A stretch of 64,000 bases of DNA from Actinophytocola sp044466355 (GCF_044466355.1 NZ_JBITMQ010000001.1:620001-684000); one strand, 5' to 3'. Shown: positions 1 to 8,863, numbered from the stretch's first letter. Notes: generated from the sequence alone by a model not told the origin. Program-made: numbers and translations.

Positions 1-276
1 GAGAACAGCGAGTTCATGCGGCTGGTGCCGGGCTCCATCTGCAAGGGCGGCGCCGAGGGCGTGCTGATGGCCGCCGCCGCGACCGGGCAGGCCGTCGCCA
101 TGAAGGTGATCGACGGCAGCCCACGCGCCACCACGCTGCTGGCCCTGAGCGTGCTGGGCGCGCTGGGCGTGAACGTCTCGGGCGCTGCCAAGCTCGGCGA
201 GCTGCCGGTGCTGGGCGGCAGCGTCCCGGTCGGCGAGATCCGTGTTAGCGACGAGGTGCGCGCGGCACTGCCCTGA
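1..276 (+). CDS. L-asparaginase II family, C-terminal part
   Basis: The window opens inside this gene; the frame is open from base 1 and 91 codons remain before the TGA at 274. The fragment resembles the C-terminal part of the asparaginase II family, which hydrolyses L-asparagine to aspartate and ammonia in the cytoplasm: it carries a KGGAEGV glycine-rich motif near the start, a helix-rich LLALSVLGALG stretch and a short C-terminal tail with the VPVGEIR segment. The catalytic N-terminal part lies outside the window, so activity cannot be judged. The ATG at 16 is internal and not a start. The next gene begins 20 bases downstream on the same strand but seems to have its own promoter. Confidence 0.7.
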   Translation, partial: ENSEFMRLVPGSICKGGAEGVLMAAAATGQAVAMKVIDGSPRATTLLALSVLGALGVNVSGAAKLGELPVLGGSVPVGEIRVSDEVRAALP

Positions 277-283
277 ACCGCGT

Positions 284-289
284 TACCGT
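284..289 (+). promoter_or_regulatory. -10 hexamer, leaderless start
   Basis: TACCGT ends six bases before the GTG at 296. A TANNNT hexamer 6-8 bases before the start codon is the usual sign of a leaderless actinobacterial mRNA, and no Shine-Dalgarno is present. It decides the start of the following gene. Inferred from position only. Confidence 0.5.
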
Positions 290-295
290 GCCGGG

Positions 296-946
296 GTGGA
301 TCTCTTCTCACGCTCCTGGACGGCGCTGCTCACCGCGGTCGCCGACGTGCCGGACGAGGACTTCGAACGGCCGTCGGGCTGCGCGGGCTGGTCCGTGCGG
401 GACCTCGCCTGCCACCTGGTCATCGACGCGCAGGACGTCCTCATCACCCTGGTCACACCGGCCGACACCGAACCGACCGCGGACGCGGTCACCTACTGGG
501 AGGTCGGCCACACCCCGCCCACCGGCGACGACCCGCTCTCCGCGCTCATCCCTCGTCTCGCCGCCGCGTACGGCGAGCCGCGCTGGCTGAAGTTCCACCT
601 CGACGACGTCGGTTCCGCCGCGGGCCGCGCCGCCGTGCTCGCCGACCCGGACACGCGGGTGAGCACGCAGGACAAGGTGCTGACCGCGGGCGACTACCTG
701 TCCGCGTACGTGATCGAGTGGACCCTGCACCACCTCGACCTCATCGCACACCTGCCGGACGCCGCCGACCCGCCCGCCGACACCCTCGCCGCCGCCCGTG
801 ACCTGCTGGAGAAGATCGCCGGGACCGCGTTCCCCGCGTCGTTCTCCGACACGGACGCGCTGCTGGTCGGCACCGGCCGCCGCGCGCCGACCGACGCGGA
901 GAAGGTCGCGCTGCCCGCCGTCACGCTCCCGCTCGTGCTGGGCTAA
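296..946 (+). CDS. DinB/maleylpyruvate isomerase-like protein
   Basis: A 216-residue protein with the mycothiol-dependent maleylpyruvate isomerase N-terminal (DinB-2 like) four-helix fold. Visible landmarks are the opening helix SWTALLTAVADVPDEDF, a CAGWSVRDLACHL stretch whose histidine is a usual metal ligand, and an EWTLHHLDL segment that would supply the other two ligands. Members of this family bind a divalent metal and often use mycothiol in thiol transfer or detoxification; the true substrate is unknown. The longer frame from 242 overlaps the asparaginase gene and reads as non-native sequence, so the GTG at 296, preceded by a leaderless-type -10, is preferred. It converges on hrpB, overlapping its end by four bases. 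Confidence 0.72.
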   Translation: MDLFSRSWTALLTAVADVPDEDFERPSGCAGWSVRDLACHLVIDAQDVLITLVTPADTEPTADAVTYWEVGHTPPTGDDPLSALIPRLAAAYGEPRWLKFHLDDVGSAAGRAAVLADPDTRVSTQDKVLTAGDYLSAYVIEWTLHHLDLIAHLPDAADPPADTLAAARDLLEKIAGTAFPASFSDTDALLVGTGRRAPTDAEKVALPAVTLPLVLG

Positions 947-3342
947 CGCCGGTTCGTGCGTGCGGTCGGCGTCGCCGTCGTCGGGTCCTCCGGCCACGGG
1001 TGCTTCGGGTAGCGGCCACGCAGCTCGGCGCGCACCTGCCGGTAACCCTCCTGCCAGAACGTCGCCAGGTCCCGGGTGACGGCGACCGGGCGGCCGGCGG
1101 GGGAGAGCAGGTGCAGCAGCACCGGCACCCGGCCGTCCGCCACCGCCGGGGTGTCGAGCCAGCCGAACGTCTCCTGCAGTTTCACCGGCAGCACGGGGTC
1201 GTCCGCCGAGTAGTCGACGCGGATCCGCGCGCCGGACGGGACCTGGATGCGGTCCGGTGCCAGCTCGTCGAGCCTGCCCGCGGCGGGCCAGGGCAACAGC
1301 CGTTGCAGCGCGCCGTGCGTGTCGACCTTCGCGAGGTCGGCGCGACGGCGCGCGGTCGCCAGCTCCGGGCCGAGCCACACCGGCGCCGCCGCCAGCAACG
1401 CGTCGTCGTCCACGGCGGGCCACGGGTCGCCGAGCGCGCGGTGCAGCAGCGCCAGCCGTTGCCGCAGCCGGGTCGCGGAATCGTGCCACCGCACCAGGTC
1501 CAGGCCCTCGGTGCGCAACCCGTCGACGAGCGCCGCCCGCACCCGGTCCGGGTCGGGGTCGGGCAGTGGCCGCTCTCGCAGCACGATCGCGCCGAGGCGG
1601 CGCACGTGCCGGGCCACCACGTCCCCGCCCGACCACGCGATCTCGTCCACGTCGGACAGCAGCGCGGGTGCAGCTCGCTCGGCCAGCGCCTGGTCGGCGC
1701 GGGCGGCGAGCCGGATCTTTCCCTGCGTACGGCCGGGCTGGCGGTCCGCGCTCGCGACGGCCAGCCACTCCGCGTCCGGGCCGCCGTCCAGTTCCGCCGC
1801 GGTGCCGCCCGCCATGAGGTACACGTGCGAGCCGGGCGCGCGGCGGCGCGCGAGCCGTTCCGGGTGCGCGAGCGCGACCACCAGCGCCGGGTCGGGTGTC
1901 CCGTGTGGACCGTCCGGCACGAGCGCGGCCAGCCTGCGGACCTCGCGCGCCCACCGCTGGTCGCCGTCGCGGCGCAGCCGCCGCAGTCCGTCCTCGACGG
2001 ACGTGCCGGTGGCGAGCGTGTCGTCGTCGAGGAGCGCGACGACCTCGGCGGCGGCTGTCGCGCCCACCACGTCGGCGCCGTCCAGCAGCGCCCGCGCGAG
2101 GCGGGGGTGCAGGCCGACGTCGGCGATCCGCCCGCCACGCGCCGTGACCCGGCCGTCCGCGTCGAGCGCGCCCAGCGCGGTGAGCACCGCCCGGCCCGCC
2201 GCGAGCGCGCCCGGGGGCGGCGGGTCCCACCAGTCGAGCGCCGACCCGTCCGGCGTGCCCCAGCAGGCCAGCTCCAGGGCCAGGCGGGTCAGGTCGGCGG
2301 TACGGATCTCCGGCTCCGGCTGCGTGGGCAGCGTGGCGTGCTCGTGCTCGGCCCAGCAGCGGTACACCCGACCGGGTGCCTCCCGGCCCGCGCGACCCGC
2401 CCGCTGCTCGGCCACCGACAGCGACACCCGGGTGGTGACCAGCCCGGCGAGCCCTCGGCGGTGGTCCATCCTCGGCACCCGTGCCAGCCCGGAGTCCACG
2501 ACCGCCCGCACGCCCGGCACCGTCAGGCTGGACTCGGCGACCGCCGTGGCCAGCACGACCCGGCGGTCCGCGCCCGGCGTCAGCGCGACGTCCTGCTTCG
2601 CGGCGGGCAGCCGGCCGTGCAGCGGCACCGTGCGCACCCCGGACAGCAGGCCCATGACCCGGTTGATCTCACCCGCGCCCGGCAGGAACACGAGCACGTC
2701 GCCGTCCTGCTCGGACAGTGCGGTGTGGACGGTCCGCGCCACGCGCTGCTCGATCCGCTCACCCCGGGCCGCCGGTGTGTAGGTGACCGTGACCGGATGC
2801 GTGCGGACGTGCGCCTCGACCACCGGCGTGCCCTCGCCGAGCAACGCGGCGACCCGCTCACCCGCGACGGTCGCCGACGTGGCGAGCAGCCGCAGGTCGG
2901 GCCGCAACCCGGCGCGGGCGTCCAGCAGCAGCGTGAGCAGCAGGTCGGCGTCGAGGTGGCGCTCGTGGATCTCGTCGAGCAGGACGGTCCCGACCTCCTC
3001 CAGGCCCGGGTCGTGCTGGAGCCGCCGGACCAGCAGGCCGGTGGTGACCACCTCGATCTTCGTGTCCTTCGACGTCCTCCGGTCGCCGCGCACCGCGTAG
3101 CCGACCGTCCTGCCGACGGGCTCGCCGATCAGCCGCGCCATCCGCGTGGCGGCGGCACGGGCGGCGAGCCTGCGTGGCTCGGCGACGACCACCTTGCCGG
3201 GGCCGTCCGCCAGCGCCAGCGGCACGACCGTGGTCTTGCCGGTACCGGGTGGCGCGACGAGCACCGCGGCCCCGTGCCCGTCGAGCGCGGCGGTGACGTC
3301 GCCGAGCACCGCGCGGACCGGCAGGTCGGGGAGGGGAAACAC
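943..3342 (-). CDS. hrpB: ATP-dependent helicase HrpB
   Basis: A 799-residue DEAH/RHA-family helicase of the HrpB type. Walker A is PPGTGKTT at about residues 31-38, the Walker B/DEAH box appears as LLDEIHERH, and the second RecA domain ends in the QRAGRAGREAPG motif VI; an HA2-like winged region and the HrpB-specific C-terminal domain (IRVDYSADDP, GWLDTP, TFWQEGYRQVRAELRGRYPKHPWPEDP) follow, so the protein is full length. HrpB proteins are presumed RNA helicases without a settled role. The start is the GTG at 3342: a TACGGT hexamer lies seven bases upstream on the minus strand and no Shine-Dalgarno is seen. An ATG at 3366 would add eight residues. It is divergent from ilvA with a 67-base gap. 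Confidence 0.93.
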   Translation of the reverse strand: MFPLPDLPVRAVLGDVTAALDGHGAAVLVAPPGTGKTTVVPLALADGPGKVVVAEPRRLAARAAATRMARLIGEPVGRTVGYAVRGDRRTSKDTKIEVVTTGLLVRRLQHDPGLEEVGTVLLDEIHERHLDADLLLTLLLDARAGLRPDLRLLATSATVAGERVAALLGEGTPVVEAHVRTHPVTVTYTPAARGERIEQRVARTVHTALSEQDGDVLVFLPGAGEINRVMGLLSGVRTVPLHGRLPAAKQDVALTPGADRRVVLATAVAESSLTVPGVRAVVDSGLARVPRMDHRRGLAGLVTTRVSLSVAEQRAGRAGREAPGRVYRCWAEHEHATLPTQPEPEIRTADLTRLALELACWGTPDGSALDWWDPPPPGALAAGRAVLTALGALDADGRVTARGGRIADVGLHPRLARALLDGADVVGATAAAEVVALLDDDTLATGTSVEDGLRRLRRDGDQRWAREVRRLAALVPDGPHGTPDPALVVALAHPERLARRRAPGSHVYLMAGGTAAELDGGPDAEWLAVASADRQPGRTQGKIRLAARADQALAERAAPALLSDVDEIAWSGGDVVARHVRRLGAIVLRERPLPDPDPDRVRAALVDGLRTEGLDLVRWHDSATRLRQRLALLHRALGDPWPAVDDDALLAAAPVWLGPELATARRRADLAKVDTHGALQRLLPWPAAGRLDELAPDRIQVPSGARIRVDYSADDPVLPVKLQETFGWLDTPAVADGRVPVLLHLLSPAGRPVAVTRDLATFWQEGYRQVRAELRGRYPKHPWPEDPTTATPTARTNRR

Positions 3343-3349
3343 GCCATGA

Positions 3350-3355
3350 ACCGTA
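3350..3355 (-). promoter_or_regulatory. -10 hexamer of hrpB
   Basis: On the minus strand this reads TACGGT, seven bases before the GTG at 3342, the geometry of a leaderless transcript. No good -35 element is visible. Inference from spacing. Confidence 0.45.
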
Positions 3356-3396
3356 CAGTCGGCCATGGGCGTGTGGTTGGTGACCGGTGCCGCGCG

Positions 3397-3402
3397 TATG
3401 GT
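3397..3402 (+). promoter_or_regulatory. -10 hexamer of ilvA
   Basis: TATGGT, seven bases before the GTG at 3410; the ATG at 3398 lies inside the hexamer and so is unlikely to be translated. A loose -35 candidate TGGTTG lies at 3374..3379, 17 bases away. It faces away from the hrpB promoter. Confidence 0.45.
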
Positions 3403-3409
3403 CACGCGA

Positions 3410-4639
3410 GTGGTTTCCAAGGTGGACGTCGCGGCGGCGGCGGAGCGGTTCGCGGGTGTGATCCCGCCGAGCCCGCTGCAGCGCAACGAACGGCTCTCCC
3501 AGCGGTACGACCTGGACGTGTGGCTCAAACGGGAGGACCTGAACGCGGTCCGGTCCTACAAGGGGCGCGGGGCGTTCAACTTCGTCAGCGTGCTCGAATC
3601 CGCGGCCACGGCCCGCGGCGTGGTGTGCGCGAGCGCGGGCAACCACGCGCAGGGCGTCGCGTTCGCGTGCGCGTCACTGGGCGTGAAGGCCACCGTGTAC
3701 CTGCCCCGGACCACGCCTCGGCAGAAGCGCGACCGCGTCGCCACCCTCGGCGGCAGGCACGTGAAGGTCGTGGTCGAGGGCGAGACGTACGACGAGGCGT
3801 CGGCCGCGGCGTCGTCCTACGCGAACGCCACGGGGATGACGCTGATCCCTGCGTTCGACGACCCGCGCACCATCGCGGGCCAGGGCACGGTCGTGGCCGA
3901 GGTGGTGGCCCAGCTGGGTCGCATGCCCGACACGCTGGTCGTCCCGGTCGGCGGCGGTGGGCTGCTGGCGGGCACCCTCGCGTGGCTGGGCGCCGGTGAC
4001 CGCGTCATCGGCGCGGAACCGGCGGGCGCGGCGAGCATGGCGTACGCGCTGGCGTCCGGTGGCCCTGTGCCACTGCCGGACCTTGACCCGTTCGTCGACG
4101 GCGCCGCGGTCCGCCAGGTCGGCACGCACACGTACGCCGTCGCCGCGGCGCACGAGCCGAGGCTGGTCGCGGTGCCGGAGGGCCAGATCTGCGTGGAGAT
4201 GCTGGATCTGTACCAGTCGGACGGGATCATCAGCGAGCCGGCGGGTGCGTTGGCGTCGGCTGCTCTCGCGTCGGTGGAGTTGCCCGCGGGGTCGTGCGTG
4301 GTGTGCGTCGTGTCGGGCGGTAACAACGACGTGAGCCGGTACGCGGAGATCGTTGAGCGGGCGTTGGTGTTCGAGGGGCGCAAGCACTACTTCCTGGTGG
4401 AGTTTCCGCAGGAGCCTGGTGCTTTGCGGCGGTTTCTCGACGATGTGCTGGGGGCGGATGACGACATCACGTTGTTCGAGTACGTCAAGCGGAACAATCG
4501 CGAGACTGGGCCTGCTCTTGTGGGGATCGAGCTGGGGGCGCCGGAGAATCTCGCCGCCATGCTGAAGCGGATGGAGGCGGCGCCGCATCGGATCGAGCGG
4601 GTGCCGCCGGACAGTCCGTTGTTCACGTTCCTGGTGTGA
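3410..4639 (+). CDS. ilvA: threonine ammonia-lyase
   Basis: A 409-residue PLP-dependent threonine deaminase converting L-threonine to 2-oxobutanoate and ammonia, the first step of isoleucine synthesis. The PLP lysine is in VRSYKGRGA (about residue 51); SAGNHAQGVAFA and the glycine-rich VPVGGGGLLAGT phosphate-binding loop follow. The last 85 or so residues (HYFLVEFPQEPGALRRFL, ALVGIEL) form a single ACT-like regulatory domain, which fits the shorter biosynthetic enzyme with feedback control by isoleucine. The GTG at 3410 is chosen because a TATGGT hexamer sits seven bases before it; ATG 3398 and ATG 3365 are in frame but overlap promoter sequence. A hairpin-rich 189-base region separates it from the convergent hydrolase. 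Confidence 0.92.
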   Translation: MVSKVDVAAAAERFAGVIPPSPLQRNERLSQRYDLDVWLKREDLNAVRSYKGRGAFNFVSVLESAATARGVVCASAGNHAQGVAFACASLGVKATVYLPRTTPRQKRDRVATLGGRHVKVVVEGETYDEASAAASSYANATGMTLIPAFDDPRTIAGQGTVVAEVVAQLGRMPDTLVVPVGGGGLLAGTLAWLGAGDRVIGAEPAGAASMAYALASGGPVPLPDLDPFVDGAAVRQVGTHTYAVAAAHEPRLVAVPEGQICVEMLDLYQSDGIISEPAGALASAALASVELPAGSCVVCVVSGGNNDVSRYAEIVERALVFEGRKHYFLVEFPQEPGALRRFLDDVLGADDDITLFEYVKRNNRETGPALVGIELGAPENLAAMLKRMEAAPHRIERVPPDSPLFTFLV

Positions 4640-4828
4640 GGTTGGGGTGCCCTCCGGGCGGGCTTCGCCAGGTCGACGGGAGGGCAGGCCGTCTTTGTGG
4701 GCTTTCGCCCGGCTTTGCTTGGGGCTGGGGGCCCGCTTCGCGGGCCGGGCGCGCATCGCCCGGGCCCGTGCTGTGACAGGCGCGTTGCTGGCGTTGAGTG
4801 CTGTGAAGCCGCCTTTCGCGGCGTGGGG
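4640..4828. other. hairpin-rich convergent intergenic region
   Basis: This gap between two convergent genes holds several GC-rich hairpins. The clearest are GGCCCGC/GCGGGCC at 4730..4736 and 4740..4746 and GCCGC/GCGGC at 4808..4812 and 4818..4822. There is no T tract and no credible ORF. A bidirectional terminator role is inferred. The TTGAGTG-containing segment near 4794 loosely resembles one near 23281. Confidence 0.4.
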
Positions 4829-5881
4829 TCAGCCTCGGGTCAGTCCCTTGTGGAGGGCCGTTGCGAATTCCGCTGGGCGTTCGATGTGGGGGCTGTGGCC
4901 TGTGTCGGGGAAGACGATCTCCTCGTAGGTGCCGCCCGCTTTCGCGTAGCGGTCCAGCACCGCGCGGGTCTGGGCGATCATCGGTTGTGGGGGATGGGTT
5001 TCCGCACCCGGCCAGCCGGGGATCGCGCCCAGCTGGCCGAGGTGGGCCAGGTCGAACATCGACGTGTCCGACACGATCTGGTCGTCCGCGCCGCGGAGCC
5101 ACAGGATCGGGGGTTTCGGCGACACGGCGTGCAGGTCGTCGATGCGGAAGTGGTTGGGGGCCATGGAGTTCAGCACCCCGCGTGGGCCCGGTGCCGCGCC
5201 CGGCCACACCTCCGACGGGACTGTGTCGCCCGGGTAGTTGTCCTCGCCCGTGCGGGTCGTGAGCATCGACTCGACGAACTCGTCCTCGTCCTCGATCGTG
5301 CGCGGGGGTTTCACGTAGAAGGTCCGCATGACCGTTCTGGGGGACATCGGTTCCGCGCCTCGGTCGCCGTCGGCCAGGCGTTGTACGAAGTCCGGGTTCG
5401 CGCCGCCCGCGCCCGCACCCGCGCCGTCCGGGGAGATCAGGGTGCCCTCGACGTCCGTGGTGCCGCCGAAGCCGTACGGGGACACCGGGTTCACCAGTGT
5501 GAGGGTGCGGACCAGTTCGGGGTGGTCGCGCAGCAGTTGCAGCACCACGCCGCCGCCCATGCTCCAGCCCACGTAGTGCGCGGGGCCCAGGTTCAGCGAC
5601 AGCACGTCGTCCACGTGGTCGCGCAGGCCTCGGGTCGCGTCGACCGGCAGGGGGTCCGAGCCGCCGAAGCCGCGCAGGTCCACCGCGAGGGGGCGGTAGC
5701 CGCTGGGCAGGTCCAGCATCTGCCGCTGCCAGAACAGGCTCGACGACACGTTGCCGTGCACGAACACGACCGGGTCACCCTGGTCGCGGCCCTCGACCGA
5801 CAGGACCTGTGCCGTGAGGCGCGGCGTGGTGACCCGTGCCGCCGTGATTCCGTCCAACATCTTCGCGTTCTCCTCAGGCAA
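4829..5881 (-). CDS. alpha/beta hydrolase
   Basis: A 350-residue alpha/beta-fold hydrolase with no signal peptide. The oxyanion loop is VVFVHGNVSSS, the nucleophile elbow GWSMGGG, an acid is likely in the WLRGADDQIV strand, and the catalytic histidine is in FPDTGHSPHIERP. The substrate is not evident; the family includes esterases, haloperoxidase-like and C-C bond hydrolases. The middle lid region is long and glycine-rich (about GAGAGAGG). Its ATG overlaps the end of the secreted lipase-like gene by eight bases, so translation is probably coupled and the three hydrolase genes (7961 down to 4829) form one operon. The neighbouring SDR suggests work on hydroxyacyl esters, which is inference. Confidence 0.83.
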   Translation of the reverse strand: MPEENAKMLDGITAARVTTPRLTAQVLSVEGRDQGDPVVFVHGNVSSSLFWQRQMLDLPSGYRPLAVDLRGFGGSDPLPVDATRGLRDHVDDVLSLNLGPAHYVGWSMGGGVVLQLLRDHPELVRTLTLVNPVSPYGFGGTTDVEGTLISPDGAGAGAGGANPDFVQRLADGDRGAEPMSPRTVMRTFYVKPPRTIEDEDEFVESMLTTRTGEDNYPGDTVPSEVWPGAAPGPRGVLNSMAPNHFRIDDLHAVSPKPPILWLRGADDQIVSDTSMFDLAHLGQLGAIPGWPGAETHPPQPMIAQTRAVLDRYAKAGGTYEEIVFPDTGHSPHIERPAEFATALHKGLTRG

Positions 5882-7121
5882 GCCAGCTCGCGACCTGCGA
5901 CATCGACGACGTCGCCCAGCCGAGCTGGAGGTGGTTCACGGTCGAGACCAGCGCGGTGCCGCCCACAGTGGACACACCCGTCGTGGACAGAGCGCTCGCG
6001 ACGAACACGATGCCGTCGCTCGGGCCCCGGGTCTCGTTCCACACGCCGACGATGTTCGCCGCGCCGCCCGCCAGCAGGTACACCGACACCGACGACGGTG
6101 TGCCCGCGTTCTGGATCGTCGAGATCAGGGAGCCCGCGTTGATCGCGGCCTGGATGCCGGGGCCCTCGGTGTAGAAGCCCTGGCCGCCGTAGTAGGTCGT
6201 GTACCAATCCTGTGCGGACGTGTTCACGCCGAACGTGCCGTCCCACCGCGCCAGCATCTGCCGCTGGCCGGGATAGGCGTCCCAGCCGCCGGTCGGGGTG
6301 ATCGACAGCTCCGGGTGGTAGGTGTACTGGCCGTAGCACGTCATCCTGGTGTGCGGGGACGGCGCGTTGATGGCGCCGCCGCACTCCGGCCAGATCGAGA
6401 AGTCGTGTGCCCAGCCGTGCGCGAACGGGTAGTCGTAGCCGCCGTTCGGGCCGCCCAGCGTGATCAGCTTGCGCACGTCGCCCGCGTAGTTCCGGCCCCA
6501 CGACGGCTTCACCGACGACACGTACATGCGCGACGACATCATGCCCTTGCTCCACCCGATGACGTCCACCTTGGACACCCCGAGCCGGGACTTGATGACC
6601 GCGATCGCGTCGCCGACCTGCTGCGCCTGCTGCCGGTTGTCGCCCTGCTTGTGCGCGAACCCGATGGCGAACACCTTGTAGCCGCGCGAGTCCAGGTACT
6701 GCATGAGACCCGTCGACGGGCAGGACGCCGAGCCGCAGCCGAAACCGCCGGACTCGTTCGGGTTCGCCCACGCGCGGTCGGGGTTGTCGTTCGCGCCGTG
6801 CACCAGCAGCACCGGCGTGGCCTTCGTGCCCGTCTGCCAGCGTGGCGCGGAGTACAGCAGGAACCGCGACGACGACGGCCGCGCCACGTTCCCGAAGAAC
6901 GTCCTGCGCTGGCCGTCCTGGTCACCCCGGCCGTCCGGCGGGTACTGCTCGTTGACGAAGCCGGCCGTGGTGTCGCGGTACCGGTCGACCTTGGCCCACC
7001 CGTTCGCGACGGACGTGTAGGTCGCCTCCAGCGTCAGGTACGCCGGGTCGGCGGCGGCCGGGGTGACCGGAACCAGGAACGCGAGCGCCAGTAGCGCCAC
7101 CGCGAGGACGCGTCTCACCAT
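5874..7121 (-). CDS. secreted lipase/PHB-depolymerase-like hydrolase
   Basis: A 415-residue exported hydrolase. Residues 1-24 are a Sec signal peptide with an AAA-D cleavage region. The core reads as an alpha/beta hydrolase: VLLVHGANDNP oxyanion loop, nucleophile elbow GWSKG (serine), and a late NHLQLG that could supply the histidine. The general order (HG-N-D, KVDVIGWSKG, VRKLITLGGPNGG) recalls class-2 lipases and the extracellular PHB depolymerase PhaZ7 group, where the strand before the serine and the following L-GG are similar, but PhaZ7 has AHSMG. Substrate therefore remains open: triglyceride or polyester. It is six bases downstream of another hydrolase gene and overlaps the next, so it is the middle gene of a three-hydrolase operon. 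Confidence 0.75.
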   Translation of the reverse strand: MVRRVLAVALLALAFLVPVTPAAADPAYLTLEATYTSVANGWAKVDRYRDTTAGFVNEQYPPDGRGDQDGQRRTFFGNVARPSSSRFLLYSAPRWQTGTKATPVLLVHGANDNPDRAWANPNESGGFGCGSASCPSTGLMQYLDSRGYKVFAIGFAHKQGDNRQQAQQVGDAIAVIKSRLGVSKVDVIGWSKGMMSSRMYVSSVKPSWGRNYAGDVRKLITLGGPNGGYDYPFAHGWAHDFSIWPECGGAINAPSPHTRMTCYGQYTYHPELSITPTGGWDAYPGQRQMLARWDGTFGVNTSAQDWYTTYYGGQGFYTEGPGIQAAINAGSLISTIQNAGTPSSVSVYLLAGGAANIVGVWNETRGPSDGIVFVASALSTTGVSTVGGTALVSTVNHLQLGWATSSMSQVASWLA

Positions 7122-7127
7122 GTCTCC

Positions 7128-7961
7128 TCAGAACAGTGCGGCGGCCACGGCACGCGCGCCGTCCTCGCCGAGCAGGATCGTGTAGTGGTTGGTGCCGGGC
7201 ACGGTCGTCACGGCCAGGCCGATCGTGGCCGGGTCGGGGTAGAGCGCCTCCGGCTGGTTGAACATGCCGCGCTCGGCACGCAGGAAGACGGTGTCCGACG
7301 CCAGCGCCTCGTACGCTTCGCGCGGGTCGTCGCCCTTGTGCAGGTCGATGAAGTCGGTGCGGACCGCGTCGCCGTTGACCTTGCTGCGCAGCCGTGGCGC
7401 CGCGCCGGTGAGGTCGTAGTCCACGTAGGACTCGATGGCGGGGTTCCACTCCGCGAACGACGGGTGCTCCCGCCAGAAGTCGCGGTACTCGGCGACCGAG
7501 CCGAACCGCATCTCCAGGCGTGCCACCGCCGGGCCGAGCGCGGTCTCGATGTCCACGCCCTCGGGCAGCGTCAGGGGAGCGCCGCCGTCGACCAGCACGA
7601 GCCGGGCCACGCGTGACGGGTAGCGGTGTGCGAGTACCGACGCGACGAAGCCGCCCATCGAGTGCCCGACCACGATCGCCTGCTCGATCCCGAGCCCGTC
7701 CAGCACGGCGACGCAGTCAGCGGCGTGCGTGGCCATCCCGTAGGGCCCGGGCAGCGACCCGCTGCCGCCGCGGCCACGCAGGTCGGGTGCGATGACCGGG
7801 CCCGCCACGAGCGGCGCGACCATGCCCCACGCCAGGTGGCTGGCCGTGATGCCGTGGATCGCGAGCACGGGCAGCGAGTCCCCGGGCCACCGGCCGACCG
7901 CCAGCTCACCTCCGGGCACGGATATCCGGGACACCGCGGGCGTCGCGGGCGTCGCTGTCAT
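7128..7961 (-). CDS. alpha/beta hydrolase
   Basis: A 277-residue cytoplasmic alpha/beta hydrolase: oxyanion loop LAIHGITASHLAW, RGRGGSG strand, nucleophile elbow GHSMGG, and catalytic histidine near the end in VPGTNHYTILLGE. The reaction is unknown; similarity is to the general esterase/epoxide-hydrolase-like group. The ATG at 7961 is chosen because GAGAGGG lies about eight bases upstream on the minus strand; the longer frame to 8249 runs through the divergent promoter region and is not native. It is the first gene of the hydrolase operon and is divergent from the SDR gene with a 155-base gap. Confidence 0.82.
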   Translation of the reverse strand: MTATPATPAVSRISVPGGELAVGRWPGDSLPVLAIHGITASHLAWGMVAPLVAGPVIAPDLRGRGGSGSLPGPYGMATHAADCVAVLDGLGIEQAIVVGHSMGGFVASVLAHRYPSRVARLVLVDGGAPLTLPEGVDIETALGPAVARLEMRFGSVAEYRDFWREHPSFAEWNPAIESYVDYDLTGAAPRLRSKVNGDAVRTDFIDLHKGDDPREAYEALASDTVFLRAERGMFNQPEALYPDPATIGLAVTTVPGTNHYTILLGEDGARAVAAALF

Positions 7962-8102
7962 GGCACGTACCCTCTCGGCCGCGCACCCGCCGGTCAACGT
8001 GGTGGGTCGCCATCCCGTGGTGAACGTACATGTGGCCGCCCCACACGGCCGACCGGCCGAGTATGGATGCGCCAGACGTGGAAGGCCGTCCCGTTGGCGT
8101 CG

Positions 8103-8108
8103 TAGCGT
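8103..8108 (+). promoter_or_regulatory. -10 hexamer of the SDR gene
   Basis: TAGCGT ends eight bases before the ATG at 8117, which lacks a Shine-Dalgarno, so a leaderless mRNA is likely. No convincing -35 is seen. Confidence 0.4.
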
Positions 8109-8116
8109 CACCACCC

Positions 8117-8863
8117 ATGACACCTGGGGATCTGACCGGACGACGGGCGCTGGTGACCGGCGCGGCCAGCGGCATCGGGCGGGCGTGCGCGGCACGGCTG
8201 GTGGCGGCGGGTGCGAAGGTGGTGGCCGTCGACCGGGACACGGACGCACTGGCCGCGCTCGACCTGGACGTGGAACCGGTGGTCGCCGACCTCGCCGACC
8301 TCGACGCGATCGACCGGCTCGACCTGACCGTGGACATCCTGGTCAACAACGCCGGGCTGCAGCACGTCGCGCCGATCGAGGAGTTCCCGCCGGAGCGGTT
8401 CTCCTACCTGCTGCGTGTGATGCTGGAGGCGCCGTTCCGGCTGGTACGTGGTGCCTTGCCACACATGTACGAGCGGGGCTGGGGCCGGGTGATCACGATC
8501 TCGAGCGTGCACGGGCTCGTCGCGTCGCCCTACAAGTCCGCGTACGTCGCGGCCAAACACGGCGTCGAGGGCCTGTCGAAGGTGATCGCGATGGAGGGCG
8601 CCGCGCACGGCGTCACCTCGAACTGCGTGAACCCCGCCTACGTGAGGACCCCGCTGGTCACCGGGCAGATCGCCGCGCAGGCGAAGAGCCTCGGCATCCC
8701 GGAGGACCGGGTGGTCGAGGAGGTCATGCTCGAGCCCGCCGCGGTGCGCAGGTTGATCGAACCCGAAGAGGTCGCCGAACTGGTGGCCTACCTGTGCTCG
8801 GACGCCGCGTCGGCTATCACCGGAGCGTCGATGAAGATCGACGGTGGATGGACCGCGCACTGA
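8117..8863 (+). CDS. SDR, 3-hydroxybutyrate dehydrogenase-like
   Basis: A 248-residue classical short-chain dehydrogenase. TGAASGIG (residues 14-21) binds the dinucleotide, an aspartate follows the second strand (VVAVDRD), which favours NAD, NNAG is at 77-80, and the catalytic set is Ser130, Tyr143 and Lys147 (YVAAK). The C-terminal MKIDGGWTAH is typical. The HGLVASPYKSAYVAAKHG block and the following AMEGAAHGVTSNCVNPAYVRTPLV segment match D-3-hydroxybutyrate dehydrogenases (oxidation to acetoacetate), the most likely activity. Context supports this: a polyester/lipase-like secreted hydrolase lies in the divergent operon. It could also act on another short hydroxy acid. Confidence 0.82.
   Translation: MTPGDLTGRRALVTGAASGIGRACAARLVAAGAKVVAVDRDTDALAALDLDVEPVVADLADLDAIDRLDLTVDILVNNAGLQHVAPIEEFPPERFSYLLRVMLEAPFRLVRGALPHMYERGWGRVITISSVHGLVASPYKSAYVAAKHGVEGLSKVIAMEGAAHGVTSNCVNPAYVRTPLVTGQIAAQAKSLGIPEDRVVEEVMLEPAAVRRLIEPEEVAELVAYLCSDAASAITGASMKIDGGWTAH

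Noticed and set aside
1000..3999. 999-residue open frame opposite hrpB
   Set aside because: Arginine/glycine/proline-rich shadow of hrpB in high-GC DNA, with no domain.
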